Origin: Mesostigma viride
Taxonomy: Eukaryota > Streptophyta > Mesostigmatophyceae > Mesostigmatales > Mesostigmataceae
DNA: 64,000 nucleotides
NCBI GenBank assembly: GCA_009746045.1
Contig: RPFO01000017.1
Span: forward strand, 799,001 to 863,000
Direction: 5' to 3'
This document shows positions 55,001 through 64,000 of this stretch, piece by piece. The notes beneath the pieces were generated by a model. It worked only from the letters and a program-made list of their open reading frames with translations. It ran no database searches and had not been told where the DNA came from. The position numbers and the translations under genes are program-made. The first letter of the stretch is position 1, and each line of letters starts with the position of its first letter.

Positions 55001-56304
55001 CGGAGCTGCCAAAACCCATCGGCGCAGTCGATCACCGTGAAGCAGGTGGCGCCCTGCACTCGATTGAAGATGTCATCAATGCGCGGGAGCGGGTACTTGG
55101 ACTTGACAGTGATCGCGTTGAGCTTCCTGTAGTCGGTGACGAGCCGCCACTTGCCCCCAGGCTTGGGCACTAGGAGTACCCCAGCGGAGAAAGGGCTGTT
55201 ACTGGGCTCAATCAGACCACGCTCAAGGAGGGCCATCAGGATCTTCTTGAGCTCCATCAGCTCGACTGGCCCCATCCGGTACATCGGGGACGTGGTGGGC
55301 CCGAAGCCTTCCTTGAGGCGGATATGGTGCAGCACAGAACGGGGCGGGGGAAACTGCGGTGTAGACTCGTCGAACAGCTTCTCCCGCTTGGCCAGGATGG
55401 CGTTGTAGCGCGCGATCTCGTCGTCAGTGAAGTCGGTGCCGATCTCCAGCAGCTCCTCAAGCAGGGGCACAGAGTCAAGGCGGTACATGTAGTACTCCTT
55501 GCCCTTCTGCAGGTTGCGCGCGAGCGTCTTGCTGCTCATCAGCATCTGAGATGCATGGCGTCGTGGCTTCTCGGGCCCCGCGTCGTGCTGAACGTTGTGC
55601 ACCTCGGTGCCGTGCGCCAGATACTCGTGCCGTGGGCACCAGAAGGAGCCATCAGGGAACCAAACCACCCGTCGCTTGACACTGATCGTCACGTCCTGGG
55701 CGTCCTGCCAATCAACGCCCAGGATGATGTCAGCGGCGCCCAGCGGCGCCACTGTGGCTGTTACCTCCACTGGTATGCCCTGGACAACCGCCTTGAGGTC
55801 CACGAGGCCAGGTGACGGGTGCTTGTTACCATCGGCATACCGGACGTTGATGGGCGTCGGGTGTGGTCGAATCGTGTAGCCAGCGCGTCGCACAAGGGCC
55901 TCATGGATAAAGGATGTGGTCGCCCCCGTATCCACCATAAACTTAACATCCAGGATCGTCTTCTCCTTCAGAAACGGGTCAAGTGTGGTGGTAGGGAGCG
56001 CCAGTCCACCACTGAAGATTAAAAGTGTTCTGGTGCTTGGTGAAGCATAGGGCGGCGAGGCCTCCGGGGCCTGTCCGCTAGACCTATCTACACTATTGGC
56101 TGAAGCGGGGTCGACCGCGGTCGCCGACACGCCTGCATCTGAAGAGGGCAAGGAGACCGCTGGGGCCTGCCCGCCCGTCCTATCTACATTATTGACTAAC
56201 GCTACATCGGCCTCAGGGGTGGCCGCGCCCACATCCGGTGCAGGCGGCTGTTCTACCTGGTTGACTAAGTCTACTCCTACTTCTACCCCTGTGGGAAGGG
56301 GCAC
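52063..56304 (-). CDS. Chromovirus pol: PR-RT-RH-IN-chromodomain
   Basis: An intact frame, 1413 codons from 56304. The same frame is open back to 56367, overlapping the end of gag in the -1 frame, which fits -1 frameshift expression; the first codon at 56304 is GTG. Protease: FMVDTGATTSF (Asp about 125) and DIILGVDW. RT: LVTDYRKLN, AMGLCNSPASFQ and AYLDDILVYS. RNase H: VATDASKVAIGGVL and HTDHRPL. Integrase: HQGIGR, CPSCQ, MDFVGPF, ISDRDTLF and LVERLNRTVQE. The final about 70 residues (VEEIVAHRDFGRGRQRQYRI, WRTEKEL) form a chromodomain, which directs integration to marked chromatin in this clade. Confidence 0.95.
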   Translation of the reverse strand: MPLPTGVEVGVDLVNQVEQPPAPDVGAATPEADVALVNNVDRTGGQAPAVSLPSSDAGVSATAVDPASANSVDRSSGQAPEASPPYASPSTRTLLIFSGGLALPTTTLDPFLKEKTILDVKFMVDTGATTSFIHEALVRRAGYTIRPHPTPINVRYADGNKHPSPGLVDLKAVVQGIPVEVTATVAPLGAADIILGVDWQDAQDVTISVKRRVVWFPDGSFWCPRHEYLAHGTEVHNVQHDAGPEKPRRHASQMLMSSKTLARNLQKGKEYYMYRLDSVPLLEELLEIGTDFTDDEIARYNAILAKREKLFDESTPQFPPPRSVLHHIRLKEGFGPTTSPMYRMGPVELMELKKILMALLERGLIEPSNSPFSAGVLLVPKPGGKWRLVTDYRKLNAITVKSKYPLPRIDDIFNRVQGATCFTVIDCADGFWQLRIAEEDCHKTAFNTPYGHYQFRVAAMGLCNSPASFQMLMNDILRPVMGTAHLPQVSSDLRDPRKGDKPPWSWKRTCALAYLDDILVYSKTFEEHLEDVDTVLRIMEDEHLSARRAKVRAGRSVPFLGHTLSAAGVATDPEKIASVQQWPAPTDVKGVRSFLGIASYYRRFIPRFATIASPINALLKKGVSFVWSAQCQQAFEALKASLTAAPVLVLPDPSLPFVVATDASKVAIGGVLLQDQGKGLQPVEYISRTMIPAERNYPVHQQELLAVVYCCHTWRHHLLGAQFDVAVSETGDLDPARLIIHTDHRPLTHLLTQPNLTPRQARWMEYLSQFAPFKIQYVKGADNVVPDALSRRADYWFYEDMGVLHTTCEEAPGAPLYDDLPRSPRARHLFHMSHTTPDALSPPDGDDDQRVDARSPGEGEGSHTRVPLGAVAQAIFHLEPLGSPVVVSEYLHSALDQPEEEDEADAYTVTSPLEMLISRFTVTEPAALEVIKSHPKMMGRLPCKFQEGRLYVMVRPDTWRLYIPELCRAALLHELHDSLVGGHQGIGRLLPRARRHFYWPGMKDYIAAYIRECPSCQIAKSQNTGTQAVPKTLPDPLGPWDSIQMDFVGPFKKTKNGNSKILVFVDRLTRMCHLAPCPADLTAEGCAKLYLNHVFRFHGLSRQFISDRDTLFTARFWQEFFDCLGTKVSLGTAYHSSSSHLVERLNRTVQETMRHYTDEVGSNWEELLCLVEFSLNNAPQAAHGLTPFFLNTGRHPLTPTDLLTSPALAEPEVLRTTLAGVSSLLEKMRQAHNSAVKGYRAAAERNMARVEGKRDSRAPDIEVGDWVLVEGPQLGRFSQKVEGELKTKLRPMYLGPHQVLEKWDDVMFKVDVPISWGTATTFHRDQLKLYHQNSIQGRLNPPAPVEYDPETGEQEDEVEEIVAHRDFGRGRQRQYRIRWKFTRYGAEASWRTEKELSGCKRLLDAYKKAHRLH

Positions 56305-58546
56305 TACGCGCGAGGATCGCGGGGCCGGGAGGCCGCCTCGTCCGACCTTCCGGTCCCCCCTTCCCCCTCATCCGAGTCGTCGTCGTCGCCGGGGTTGAGC
56401 GCCTCATACTCGTCACCTCCAGCCTCGGACGCCTGTTGCTGCGCCAGGATCTCATTGAGCTCGCGCACTGTCCGAGAGAACGATGCTGGGAAGCGGGGTG
56501 TCTGGAACTGGTTGGGCTGCGTGCGCGCGTCGCGCAGCTTGGCAGCCCGCGCGCCTGCGTTGCGCGGGCGAGCATCCCGCGCTGCCGGCGCTGGGCGCCT
56601 CTCAAAGGCGGGACCAGAAAACTTGGGGGCCTCCTTGGTGGCCTCCGTCGCCGTGCTGGTGCGCGCCTTGAGGCGCGGGCAATCCTTCTTGAGGTGCCCG
56701 ACCTCGTGACACATGAAACAGCGGGCTTTGGACGCATCGATGGCGTGCAGTTGGGCAGCCGGCTGCTCGTCGTCATTGGACTCCTCCCCCTCCGACGGGT
56801 CGGGTTCCACCTCAGTGAAGTGGACACGGCGTGTCATCGTGGATGAGGCGAACCGGCGGGTGCTGGTGTAGCGCGGCTGCTTGACGACGTCGGCCACCTG
56901 TAGAAGGTACTGCTGGACAGCGTGGATGTCAAGCTTGTCCCAGGGAACCTCGGCATAGTGCTTCTTAACCTCAGCGAGGAGGTCAGGATGGATGGCCTCC
57001 AAAAACCGAATCTTGTACTCGGTCCACGTCAGGTCCCCGGTCAACCGCGCCGCAAAGGAATCAAAAGTGGTGAGGAACTCCGCCAAGTCAGTGTTGCCCT
57101 GACGTAGGCGGCCGAACTCAAACCGCTCGGTCAGTCGATAGCCGGGAGGGATGAGCTTGCGCCGGATGCGCTCGTGCAGTTCCTCGACCGTCTGCGGGTA
57201 TGACTGGGCCGCCACACTCTCAACGTTAAGCATCCCGACCACTGATGGGTCCATACACTTCACCACCACGTAGGGGATCAGAACCTTGGTGGCCAGCTGC
57301 CACTCATGGTGTTCACACCATACAGTGTACAACTGTTGCCACATACGAGCCCACTCGTCAATCTCACGGGGAGTCATGCCCGCATGGAGCTTGGGCACCG
57401 CCTTAAAATCTGGCATAGGCGGCGCCTTGACAGGGTCAGGTCGCAGGGGGCCACCCTTGCTGCAGTACGCGGGGCTAGAAAAGGTGAGGGGATGGTGACA
57501 CCGCGTCCGCATCTCCTGGTGCGAACCCCTTCCTGCAGTTTGGTCATGCCCACGTTGGGACACGAAGGTGTCCTCCGCACGCTCGGGATCGAAGTCGCCG
57601 GATACTCGGCGGGGCGCGTAGTCAGCGGACATCCGCTGTGACGCAAAGGGGGCCGACTCACGCCGAACGCGAACGGACGTGGGATGCTCATAACCGGGGT
57701 CATCCAGGGGCAGCCGGCTGAAGTTAGCGTTGGTGGGCGCGCTCCTTGCTGGGAGGGAGGTGGATACGTAAGGAAAGGGGCCCGGGGGAGCATAGTCCTC
57801 CTCCTCGGGATCGTACTGCACGTGGGCCGACCCTGACGTCTGCGGTGGGGTCTGGACCAGCTCTCGTGCGCTCCAAAGGAGACCCGACGGGGATCCCTTC
57901 CAGGGCCCGGCCCCGGCCCGCCGCGGCCACGCCCTGCCCAAGGGTGAGTCAGGCTCGGGCGGCCACGCGCGTATGCCCCCAATTGAGAGGGCTGCACGAA
58001 CTCAGGCGGCGGAGCGAACGGCGAGCTAGCTACCGGGCTAAAAGCGACCTCTATATCTTCATCTTCCTCCGGCACAACTTCCACGGATGGTGGTCGCTGC
58101 GTGGGAGGTACCCTGTTCCATTCGCCCAGATGCTCAGTCGGTCGTGGCCGCGATTGCTGCTGGGGCTGTCGCTGTTGCTCCGACTGCTGCTGCTGCTGCT
58201 GCTGCGACTGCTGCTGTCGCTGCGGCGACTGCTGAGACTGATGCTGTCGCTGCGGCGACTGCTGAGACTGATGCTGTCGCTGCGGCGACTGCTGAGGCTG
58301 ATGCTGTCGCTGCGGCGACTGCTGTTGCTGACCAAACCCTAGGGCAGCTTGTTCTAGCTGCGTCTCAAGAGTCGTCTGCCGTTGTGCGGTAACCCTAGCG
58401 GCTGCCTCGGATCTCCGGGACCCACTGGAACTCCGACTAGACGTGCTAGCTATTTCCTGTTCTTCCCTGCTATTGTCCTCCGGGGACTGTGTCTCTCTAC
58501 GGCCCTTCGGGGGCTGTGCTTTACCACCACCTCGCTTCTTAGGCAT
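56304..58546 (-). pseudogene. Chromovirus gag (one frameshift)
   Basis: ATG at 58546. The first frame encodes a Gln-rich region with repeats QQSPQRQHQ (58190-58330) and runs to about 57900. There the continuing gag sequence moves to another frame (open 57941-56304, stop TAG at 56304-56306), in a stretch of G/C runs. The second part has the retrotransposon gag core (MTPREIDEWARMWQQLY, RFEFGRLRQGNTDLAEFLTTF) and a CCHC knuckle CFMCHEVGHLKKDC. It encodes the particle protein. Confidence 0.8.
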
Positions 58547-58711
58547 TTTGGGCCCGAGTACCGTACCAGCACCAGTACCTTACACAATACCTCCCCAACA
58601 CAGGCAAGCAAGAGAGAGAAGAGGAAGCCACAACTACTTCTAATAGTAATTATATATTATCTGCTAACTATTGTAGCTAAGCTAGTAGTTAGTATCACTA
58701 TATACTGGTAT

Positions 58712-59083
58712 CTAGTAGTGATAGTGGGGCTTATGCCCTAGAGGATGGGCCCAGGTGAAGCTGCTCCAGTGCACGCAACACATCCTGTGCTGGGATCTGG
58801 GTGACACGCCTATGCTGGTGCAGCCCTTCTGGGAGGGGCATATTATCCTAATAAACTGATCTGCCTCCGCTAATGTATTAAATCCCTGCCATCTAGCTAA
58901 CGACGCTGGGTGTAAGACTTTATCCTTAATATGATTACTACACGCAGCCCAACTATAGAAAATTCCTGGTTGGCCTGTGGCCCCGTCGTGTGCTACTGCA
59001 TAGTATAGGTATTGGGATCTACCTCCTTGATTAATACGTCTATATCCTCCTTCATTATTACGTCTGCTGCGAGAGGTTCCCAT
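58712..59083 (-). CDS. Chromovirus leader ORF with RNase-H1-type hybrid-binding (viroplasmin-like) domain
   Basis: ATG at 59083, 123 residues, stop at 58712-58714. Residues about 24-78 carry the pattern of the RNase H1 N-terminal hybrid-binding domain, also called Cauli_VI: YYAVAHDG, PGIFYSW, then WQGFNTLAEADQFI. Such domains bind RNA-DNA hybrids or double-stranded RNA, and in cellular RNase H1 they sit before the catalytic domain. Here the domain is alone, between the primer-binding site and gag, on the same strand as gag-pol. It could help reverse transcription or bind element RNA (inference). The N-terminus is basic, with SRSRRNN. Confidence 0.75.
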   Translation of the reverse strand: MGTSRSRRNNEGGYRRINQGGRSQYLYYAVAHDGATGQPGIFYSWAACSNHIKDKVLHPASLARWQGFNTLAEADQFIRIICPSQKGCTSIGVSPRSQHRMCCVHWSSFTWAHPLGHKPHYHY

Positions 59084-59700
59084 GAACTACCGATTAGGTA
59101 TAAAGCAATATCACACGGTATTACAGCATGCAATGCAGGAAGGGGAAAGAAAGGGAGGAAAGCCCACCCAGGTTACCTCTACGTGCAGGTGACGTGCTCA
59201 CAGCGAGAGAGAAACACAAGGCAGAAACAGGACGTTCACAGACAGTACGAAAAACGTTGAGGTACAGCCACCGGCAACACAGTAAGGCAACGGCCAGCCG
59301 GTGACTACCCTCGAGCTGTAAGCAGCGTTGCCCTCCGGGGGTCCGCCCACAGCTCACGAAGGTCTGCCTCCGGGGCGACCCATTCACCAACAAGCACAAA
59401 CATGAATAAAGAGCACGACAGAAAACAGAAACCCCGTTTCTACGCGCGTGGGTAAGACGGGAAGGGCAAGAAGGAAATCCTAGAATCTCTAACTTCTTAC
59501 CTCGCTCATGGACGTCTAGCGTCCTTGAACACCCAACGATGGGCTAGGCGGTTTAGGATGGCGCCCCTGGCTGCGACGCTGGCGGCTATGACGACCCCGG
59601 GCTCGATCAGCACCCCTTTGCTGGGCTGGCTGAACCCGTTCAGCTCGATGCCTTGCCTAGGTTACGCACGGCTCCGGGCCGCCATTCTAAACTCCCCTAA

Positions 59701-59718
59701 CCTAACCTCCGATAACCA
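59701..59718 (-). promoter_or_regulatory. Candidate primer-binding site
   Basis: One base after the 5' LTR the minus strand reads TGGTTATCGGAGGTTAGG. The TGG start would pair with a tRNA CCA end. The tRNA is not identified. Confidence 0.6.
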
Positions 59719-59719
59719 G

Positions 59720-60397
59720 TGTAACGAACCCATCCGGGTCGTGCGAAAGATCCTATGTTAGGGTGGTTAATATGGAAATCTGGGTCAACCGCGCACCACT
59801 CTCCGGGAGTGGTATTAACGGAGCAGTTGCGGCATTTACACTGCTACGGCTCACGGTGATTAATATTGCATTAATCTACACAACCCACATTCAGGATAGA
59901 GCCACCAAATGCAGTTGGAATTATGCCCCAGGTTCAGACAGGTGATAACACACACTTTATTCCGAACCAAGAGGACGAGACTCTCGTCCTCGGACCAATT
60001 TCACCTAGGTCTGCCACCAAGCTGGCAAGGGGCGCCGACATGGCGCCGACCTTCCAGCGAATTCCAAAGCATGCAGTCCACACAAGATCCTCGGGTCGAC
60101 ATCGACCCCCGCCAGGCTACAGAATCCACGCATGAGTACAATATCTCAACCAGCTGTAAAGTACGCAGCGCGGCGCGGCTGCACCGGCCCCTAGAAGATT
60201 GCATACATCAGCCTAGGCCCAAAATAACTGGTCCGAATCACACAAACTATCACAATTCCATACAAAAGTCCTGACCAAGGGACAATTCCCAAATTAAGTC
60301 CCGAAATGAGTCCCAAAGTCCTACGGACTATGACAACAAGCCAAAATACATAATTTATTCCATTGTTGCGCCCGTTCCAAGGGTCGGGCCCGCAACA
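59720..60397 (-). repeat. 5' LTR of the chromovirus (678 bp)
   Basis: On the minus strand begins TGTTGCGGGCCCGACCC and ends GGGTTCGTTACA. Matches 48850-49527. Confidence 0.95.
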
Positions 60398-60402
60398 GGT
60401 AG
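60398..60402 (+). repeat. Target-site duplication (GGTAG), right
   Basis: GGTAG directly right of the LTR end at 60397. Confidence 0.85.
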
Positions 60403-60770
60403 ACACCTCCTCCTATGGCAGGGTCCCCTTGTCCCATCGCAACCCACTGGCAAACTTGCGCGCGCCGGGCACCGGCGCGGCGCGACCCGGACCTATGTGA
60501 CACAACTGCTTGAAGATGCAGGGCTTCTGGGACTATCCGTACTCCGCGCCCGCATGATTGACAATTAAGGAGAAATGGGCTGCCATCTGCGATAAGCACC
60601 TCCCCGAGGGGTATGCTCCTGTTTTCTCCCCACGGGCCCCGCGGCCCGTTGCTAGCCAGGGTAGAAGTCCGCAGGTGGAGGTTATTGGTCCTGAGGATAG
60701 CCGCTACACTACCGCCTCGTCTGCCATTACAGTAGAGGACAGCTCGGATGAGGATTACATCCCCATCTAG
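60403..60770 (+). pseudogene. LINE-B ORF C-terminus, second part
   Basis: Continues the frame of the first part, shows a frameshift near 60555, then 60558-60770 ends in an acidic tail (EDSSDEDYIPI). The downstream part could be read as a separate 70-residue ORF but fits the LINE C-terminus better. Confidence 0.65.
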
Positions 60771-60907
60771 TGCTTAACGGTTGGGGGATGATGCAGACGA
60801 TATTTGTTTAAACTTTTGTGTAATTATTTTCTAATGAGATTAGCATAGTACTCCGTGGCATGCCTTTGCGCATGACACGCAAGTACTTACTTACTTACTT
60901 ACTTACT

Positions 60908-61448
60908 GGATGGATGGATGGATGGATGGATGGATGGATGGATGGATGGATGGATGGATGGATGGATGGATGGATGGATGGATGGATGGATGGATGGATG
61001 GATGGATGGATGGATGGATGGATGGATGGATGGATGGATGGATGGATGGATGGATGGATGGATGGATGGATGGATGGATGGATGGATGGATGGATGGATG
61101 GATGGATGGATGGATGGATGGATGGATGGATGGATGGATGGATGGATGGATGGATGGATGGATGGATGGATGGATGGATGGATGGATGGATGGATGGATG
61201 GATGGATGGATGGATGGATGGATGGATGGATGGATGGATGGATGGATGGATGGATGGATGGATGGATGGATGGATGGATGGATGGATGGATGGATGGATG
61301 GATGGATGGATGGATGGATGGATGGATGGATGGATGGATGGATGGATGGATGGATGGATGGATGGATGGATGGATGGATGGATGGATGGATGGATGGATG
61401 GATGGATGGATGGATGGATGGATGGATGGATGGATGGATGGATGGATG
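60908..61448. repeat. (GGAT)n array, about 135 copies
   Basis: Uninterrupted GGAT for about 540 bp, directly after the TTAC tail of LINE-B. Frames reading MDGWMDGW or HPSIHPSI are artefacts. Confidence 0.97.
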
Positions 61449-61528
61449 GGTGCAAACAGTCCTACCGGTATAATCTATCTACATCGGTCTGTTGTAGATA
61501 CATTAGACCGGTAGGACTGTTTGCACCC
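61448..61528. repeat. Long inverted repeat (hairpin) at the end of the GGAT array
   Basis: Left arm 61448-61483 begins GGGTGCAAACAGTCCTACCG. Right arm 61493-61528 is its complement with two mismatches in 36. The loop is 9 nt. The arms are themselves flanked by GGAT on the left and the complementary (ATCC)n at 61530-61552 on the right, so the symmetry extends into the microsatellite. Confidence 0.93.
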
Positions 61529-61562
61529 GGCCATCCATCCATCCATCCATCGTTCCACTACC

Positions 61563-63300
61563 ATGCCTCGACCTAACCGTCGGGTGAAAGCCATGGTGGT
61601 GCCGGTATTTCGGGCCACAACCTCATCTGTCAAATGTCAGATTCGTAAAACCCAACGTTTGCTAGATTACCTACGCCTTGGCGTTGTGCAATCAGCCCCA
61701 ACCCCGAATACCCCGAGCAAGCGGCAGGCTCGCATCCTACGCTTGCAGGACAAAATAAATGCGATGAAAAGCACTATTTCTACCGCTTCCCTTCCCCCCT
61801 CCGTTTCACCCCCACCTCCACCCCCCGCCGCATCCACCCCCATCATCCATCGTCGTCCTCCCCTGGTGGGCCAGCAGGCATCCTTGGCCCTTGCCACTTT
61901 TAACACCCGCACATATTGCTAGATGACGACCATAGCTGCCGGGTAGAGGTCGAGCTAGTCGCATTTTGCATTGAGCATCGTGTATCTATATTAGGCGTCT
62001 AGGAACACCGCCGCACGGTGCCACTTGGCATGGTGAGCACTGATCGCCTGGCGGGTGGCTGGCGGTTTTACTTCGCTGGCAGCGGTACGCCTGGCCAAGG
62101 TGGTGTTGGTCTTTTGTGTTCGCCGCTGGCAGTTGCTAGCCTCAGCACGCTTCAGTTTCTAACCCCACGCCTTATGGTAGCACATTTCACCTCTGTCGAG
62201 GGGCGGTCTAAACACCACATCACGGTGGGGGCCGGTGGGCTACGCACCCCACAGTGGTCTACCTGAGTCGGCCCGTGAGGAGTTCTTCGAATCCTTGCAT
62301 AACCTTGAGGGGGTCACTCCGGCCCGCCACTTTTTGGTTATGCTGCTCGACGCCAATGCCACGCTCCCCGTGGGCACTGCTGGCAGTCGCTTTGCGCCTG
62401 CTGACACGGAAGCTAACGCCAACACTCCCCTTTTCTCTGCCTTTTTGCGGGATAGCGGGATGGTTGCTGTCAACTGCCAATTCCAACGTCCCTCACAGGA
62501 CTTGGTCACTTTTCGTGGCCCTAACGGCCGTCAGGCCTGTCTGGACTACGTGGTGGTACGGCAGCCCAGGTGCACCTCGGTTCTGGACGCCCGAGTGTTT
62601 GACACGCCCACGGTGTGCTCTGACCACCGGTTGGTGCGCGCGACCCTTCGGCTCCGGTTCCACGTCCCCGCGCGCCGCGCCGCACTGGTCCGCCCTGACT
62701 GGTCTGCTCTACGTCCGGTCAAGGGAGATCCTGAGGACTGGACGGACGCCGAGCACGAGCGGAACCGGTGCCGCCAGGAGTACCTGTCGGCCCTGGACGC
62801 CCGGGCGGACGTCGACGAGCTGGACAAGGGTGCCCCCAACGCAGCCATTTTTGCGGGCTTTGCGGCCCGTGCCCCGTTGCTGGCGGCCCGGCACCTGCCG
62901 GTCATGCCCGGCCGCCGCCGCCCCGGCCCGCTCTACCGCCAGGACCCCAAGGTCTTAATTGGCCGCCCGGCACCGCCTCAAGCGTAACCGGGACCCGCTG
63001 CAGAAACCAGTGCTCAAGGCCGCCCTCGTGGCGGCCTACGAGCACGCTCAGGACGCGGAGGCGGCCCAGTACGTGCATCGCGGATGCCAAGGCCTGCCAG
63101 GCTCGCAACCAGGGCAAGGACATGTGGTACCACCTCGACCGGCTCGGCGGCCGGCGGCAGCGCACCCCGGTGGAGCACACGGGGGACGGCACGGCGCCGG
63201 TCAGCCTTGACCGCTGGTTGGCCCACAATGTTTCCTTGACCGGTGGGGCTCGCGCCCCCCCAGTTAATAATCGGATGGACCTCTCAATGCTCAATGGCCT
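61563..63300 (+). pseudogene. LINE-C 5' fragment: AP-endonuclease region (broken)
   Basis: Starts at ATG 61563 ([10 protein letters not shown]). A leader of about 110 residues is followed by the endonuclease opening LALATFNTRT, then after a frameshift by VEVELVAFCIEHRVSILGV with a TAG at 62000-62002 where Gln is expected before EHRR. Later come GQGGVGLLCSP, RLMVAHFT and, after another shift, HFLVMLLDANATL, ACLDYVVVRQ and VCSDHRLVRA. It stops before any reverse transcriptase motif. It could belong to the same family as LINE-B. Confidence 0.7.
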
Positions 63301-64000
63301 GACGCATGTGTTTATTACAATAAATCACAATTAAGCCCCGCACACAACGTGCACAAGGGCATTTAGCATTCTCGACAAGCAACGCCCTGCCCGGCTGCCA
63401 CGTCTGGAGCAGCCGACAGTGGCCGTTGGGCTCTGTGGTGCAGCCTGAGTGGCGCGACGCCGTACTGCTAGCTAGACTCTCAGGACCCTCGTCCAACATC
63501 CAACACCTCAATGCCAGTCCCGAGTGGGTACTGGCGACGCCGTACCGCCAATCCTGCTTGGGTACTGGCGTCCGTCACCAGGACTCGGCTATCGAATAGT
63601 CTAGCCTGCCGAATCACATATAGCCGGGACTTCTGACCGAGCCTACACGTGCGAAACCCCAGATAGCACATTGCTATCTGGTACTTAGCCTATGTCCACG
63701 ACTAGAGGCTAACTCCAGTTTTTTTTTTTTTTTTTTTTTTTTTTATGCATCAGTGCTGCACCTCCAGGTTTTAGTCCTTTTTTTTTTTCAGGGCACTTGG
63801 CAACATCAGGAAGAAGACATTGGTACAGGAAAACTCATATCAGACCACAATGGACGTTGTGAATTAAAGCGCCCACAGACCCCATTGCCTTTAAATCTGA
63901 CAGTGTCTTTGAGGTTTCTGAACCTAGGATCCCCTGTTTGTACAAGTCAGTGGAGTGATGAGTGGCTATGGAAAAACCAGGGGGCACATCAAGAAATTAT
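63301..64000. other. Right-edge non-coding sequence with a poly-T run
   Basis: No coding domain is seen. A run of about 25 T at 63719-63743 and a shorter T run near 63778 could be the tail of a minus-strand retroposed sequence. A duplicated phrase (GGGTACTGGCG, 63525 and 63560) and a small inverted repeat (AGATAGCA/TGCTATCT, 63661-63680) are present. Confidence 0.5.

Larger units (their letters stand above)
48850..60397 (-). mobile_element. Complete Ty3/gypsy chromovirus with two accessory ORFs
   Basis: 678-bp LTRs at 60397-59720 (5') and 49527-48850 (3'), ends TG...CA. The target duplication is GGTAG at 48845-48849 and 60398-60402. Order on the minus strand: 5' LTR, primer-binding site, ORF with an RNase-H1-type hybrid-binding domain, gag, pol (PR-RT-RH-IN-chromodomain), a further ORF, polypurine tract, 3' LTR. 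I found one difference between the LTRs (48932/59802 region, T versus G), so the insertion is very recent. Pol is intact. Gag and the last ORF carry frameshifts. Confidence 0.93.
48690..60905 (+). mobile_element. LINE-B 3' fragment, interrupted by the chromovirus
   Basis: The 5'-truncated end of a second non-LTR element. Coding text before the chromovirus (48690-48849: LPLVTHTIRHRRLLFAGHLA) continues in frame after it (60403-60555: HLLLWQGPL, TRTYVTQLLEDAGL). With a frameshift near 60555 it runs to a stop at 60768-60770 (EKWAAICDKHLPEGYAP). The RRLLFAGH-type phrase is typical of LINE ORF C-termini. A 3' UTR of about 130 bp ends in CTTACTTACTTACTTACT, a microsatellite tail used by several LINE clades. 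Confidence 0.75.

Noticed and set aside
49780-56398. Plus-strand open frames opposite chromovirus pol and ORF3
   Set aside because: Shadows of the minus-strand genes with no recognisable domain.
60860-61576. Frames reading MDGWMDGW and HPSIHPSI
   Set aside because: Products of the GGAT array.
63261-63715. Solo LTR related to the copia-like LTR (minus strand, AGTTAG start)
   Set aside because: Only the first few bases and the phrase GGGTACTGG resemble the LTR; no matching end or target duplication was found.

Overview
The window is nuclear DNA of a eukaryote. It carries two long intron-rich genes, each rebuilt here from GT-AG introns whose reading phases agree at every junction. The rest is dominated by retrotransposons and very long simple-sequence arrays. 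The mix of a proteinase-K-type subtilase with a VWD/root-cap-like C-terminus, a LamG plus SEL1 protein, a chromovirus and a copia-like element suggests a green alga (Chlorophyta or an early streptophyte). This is inference from domain content; no rRNA, tRNA or organelle marker is present to prove it.

Left part (1-14.4 kb). A plus-strand gene that begins before the window (exons from base 2 to 9225, 10 exons seen) encodes a LamG-like domain, a disordered linker and SEL1-type repeats like those of SEL1L/HRD3-family proteins. Its introns hold a 25-bp minisatellite with a 225-bp higher-order period, (CT)n/(CA)n and (CATCC)n tracts. One exon-intron junction is tandemly triplicated. The 9.2-14.3 kb interval between the convergent genes holds a 184-bp satellite, (ACGC)n and (CCCT)n arrays and short dispersed-repeat tails.

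Middle (14.4-32 kb). A minus-strand gene of 11 exons (31990 down to 14356) gives a continuous 1496-residue secreted subtilase: signal peptide, I9 propeptide, S8 domain with Asp/His/Asn/Ser intact, a Calx-beta-like segment, a PPC-like domain with an inserted Cys-rich module, three copies of an unnamed ~140-residue domain, and a VWD/root-cap-like C-terminus. Its introns are swollen by kilobase arrays of (CCCA/CCCG)n, (GAGGGA)n and other tandem repeats.

Right part (33.8-64 kb) is layered transposons. LINE-A (16-bp target duplication) sits inside an inverted repeat. A copia-like LTR element with 5-bp duplication sits inside LINE-A ORF2, and removing it restores the LINE reading frame. A complete chromovirus (678-bp LTRs, minus strand) with an extra RNase-H1-type hybrid-binding ORF before gag and another ORF after pol sits inside LINE-B, and its removal also restores that frame. 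A 540-bp (GGAT)n array, a long hairpin and a broken endonuclease fragment of a third LINE close the window.

The most unusual items are the chromovirus accessory ORFs, the copia-like element with the order IN-PR-RT-RH, an HGDD polymerase motif and non-TG/CA LTR ends, the repeated unnamed domain in the subtilase, and the triplicated splice donor.
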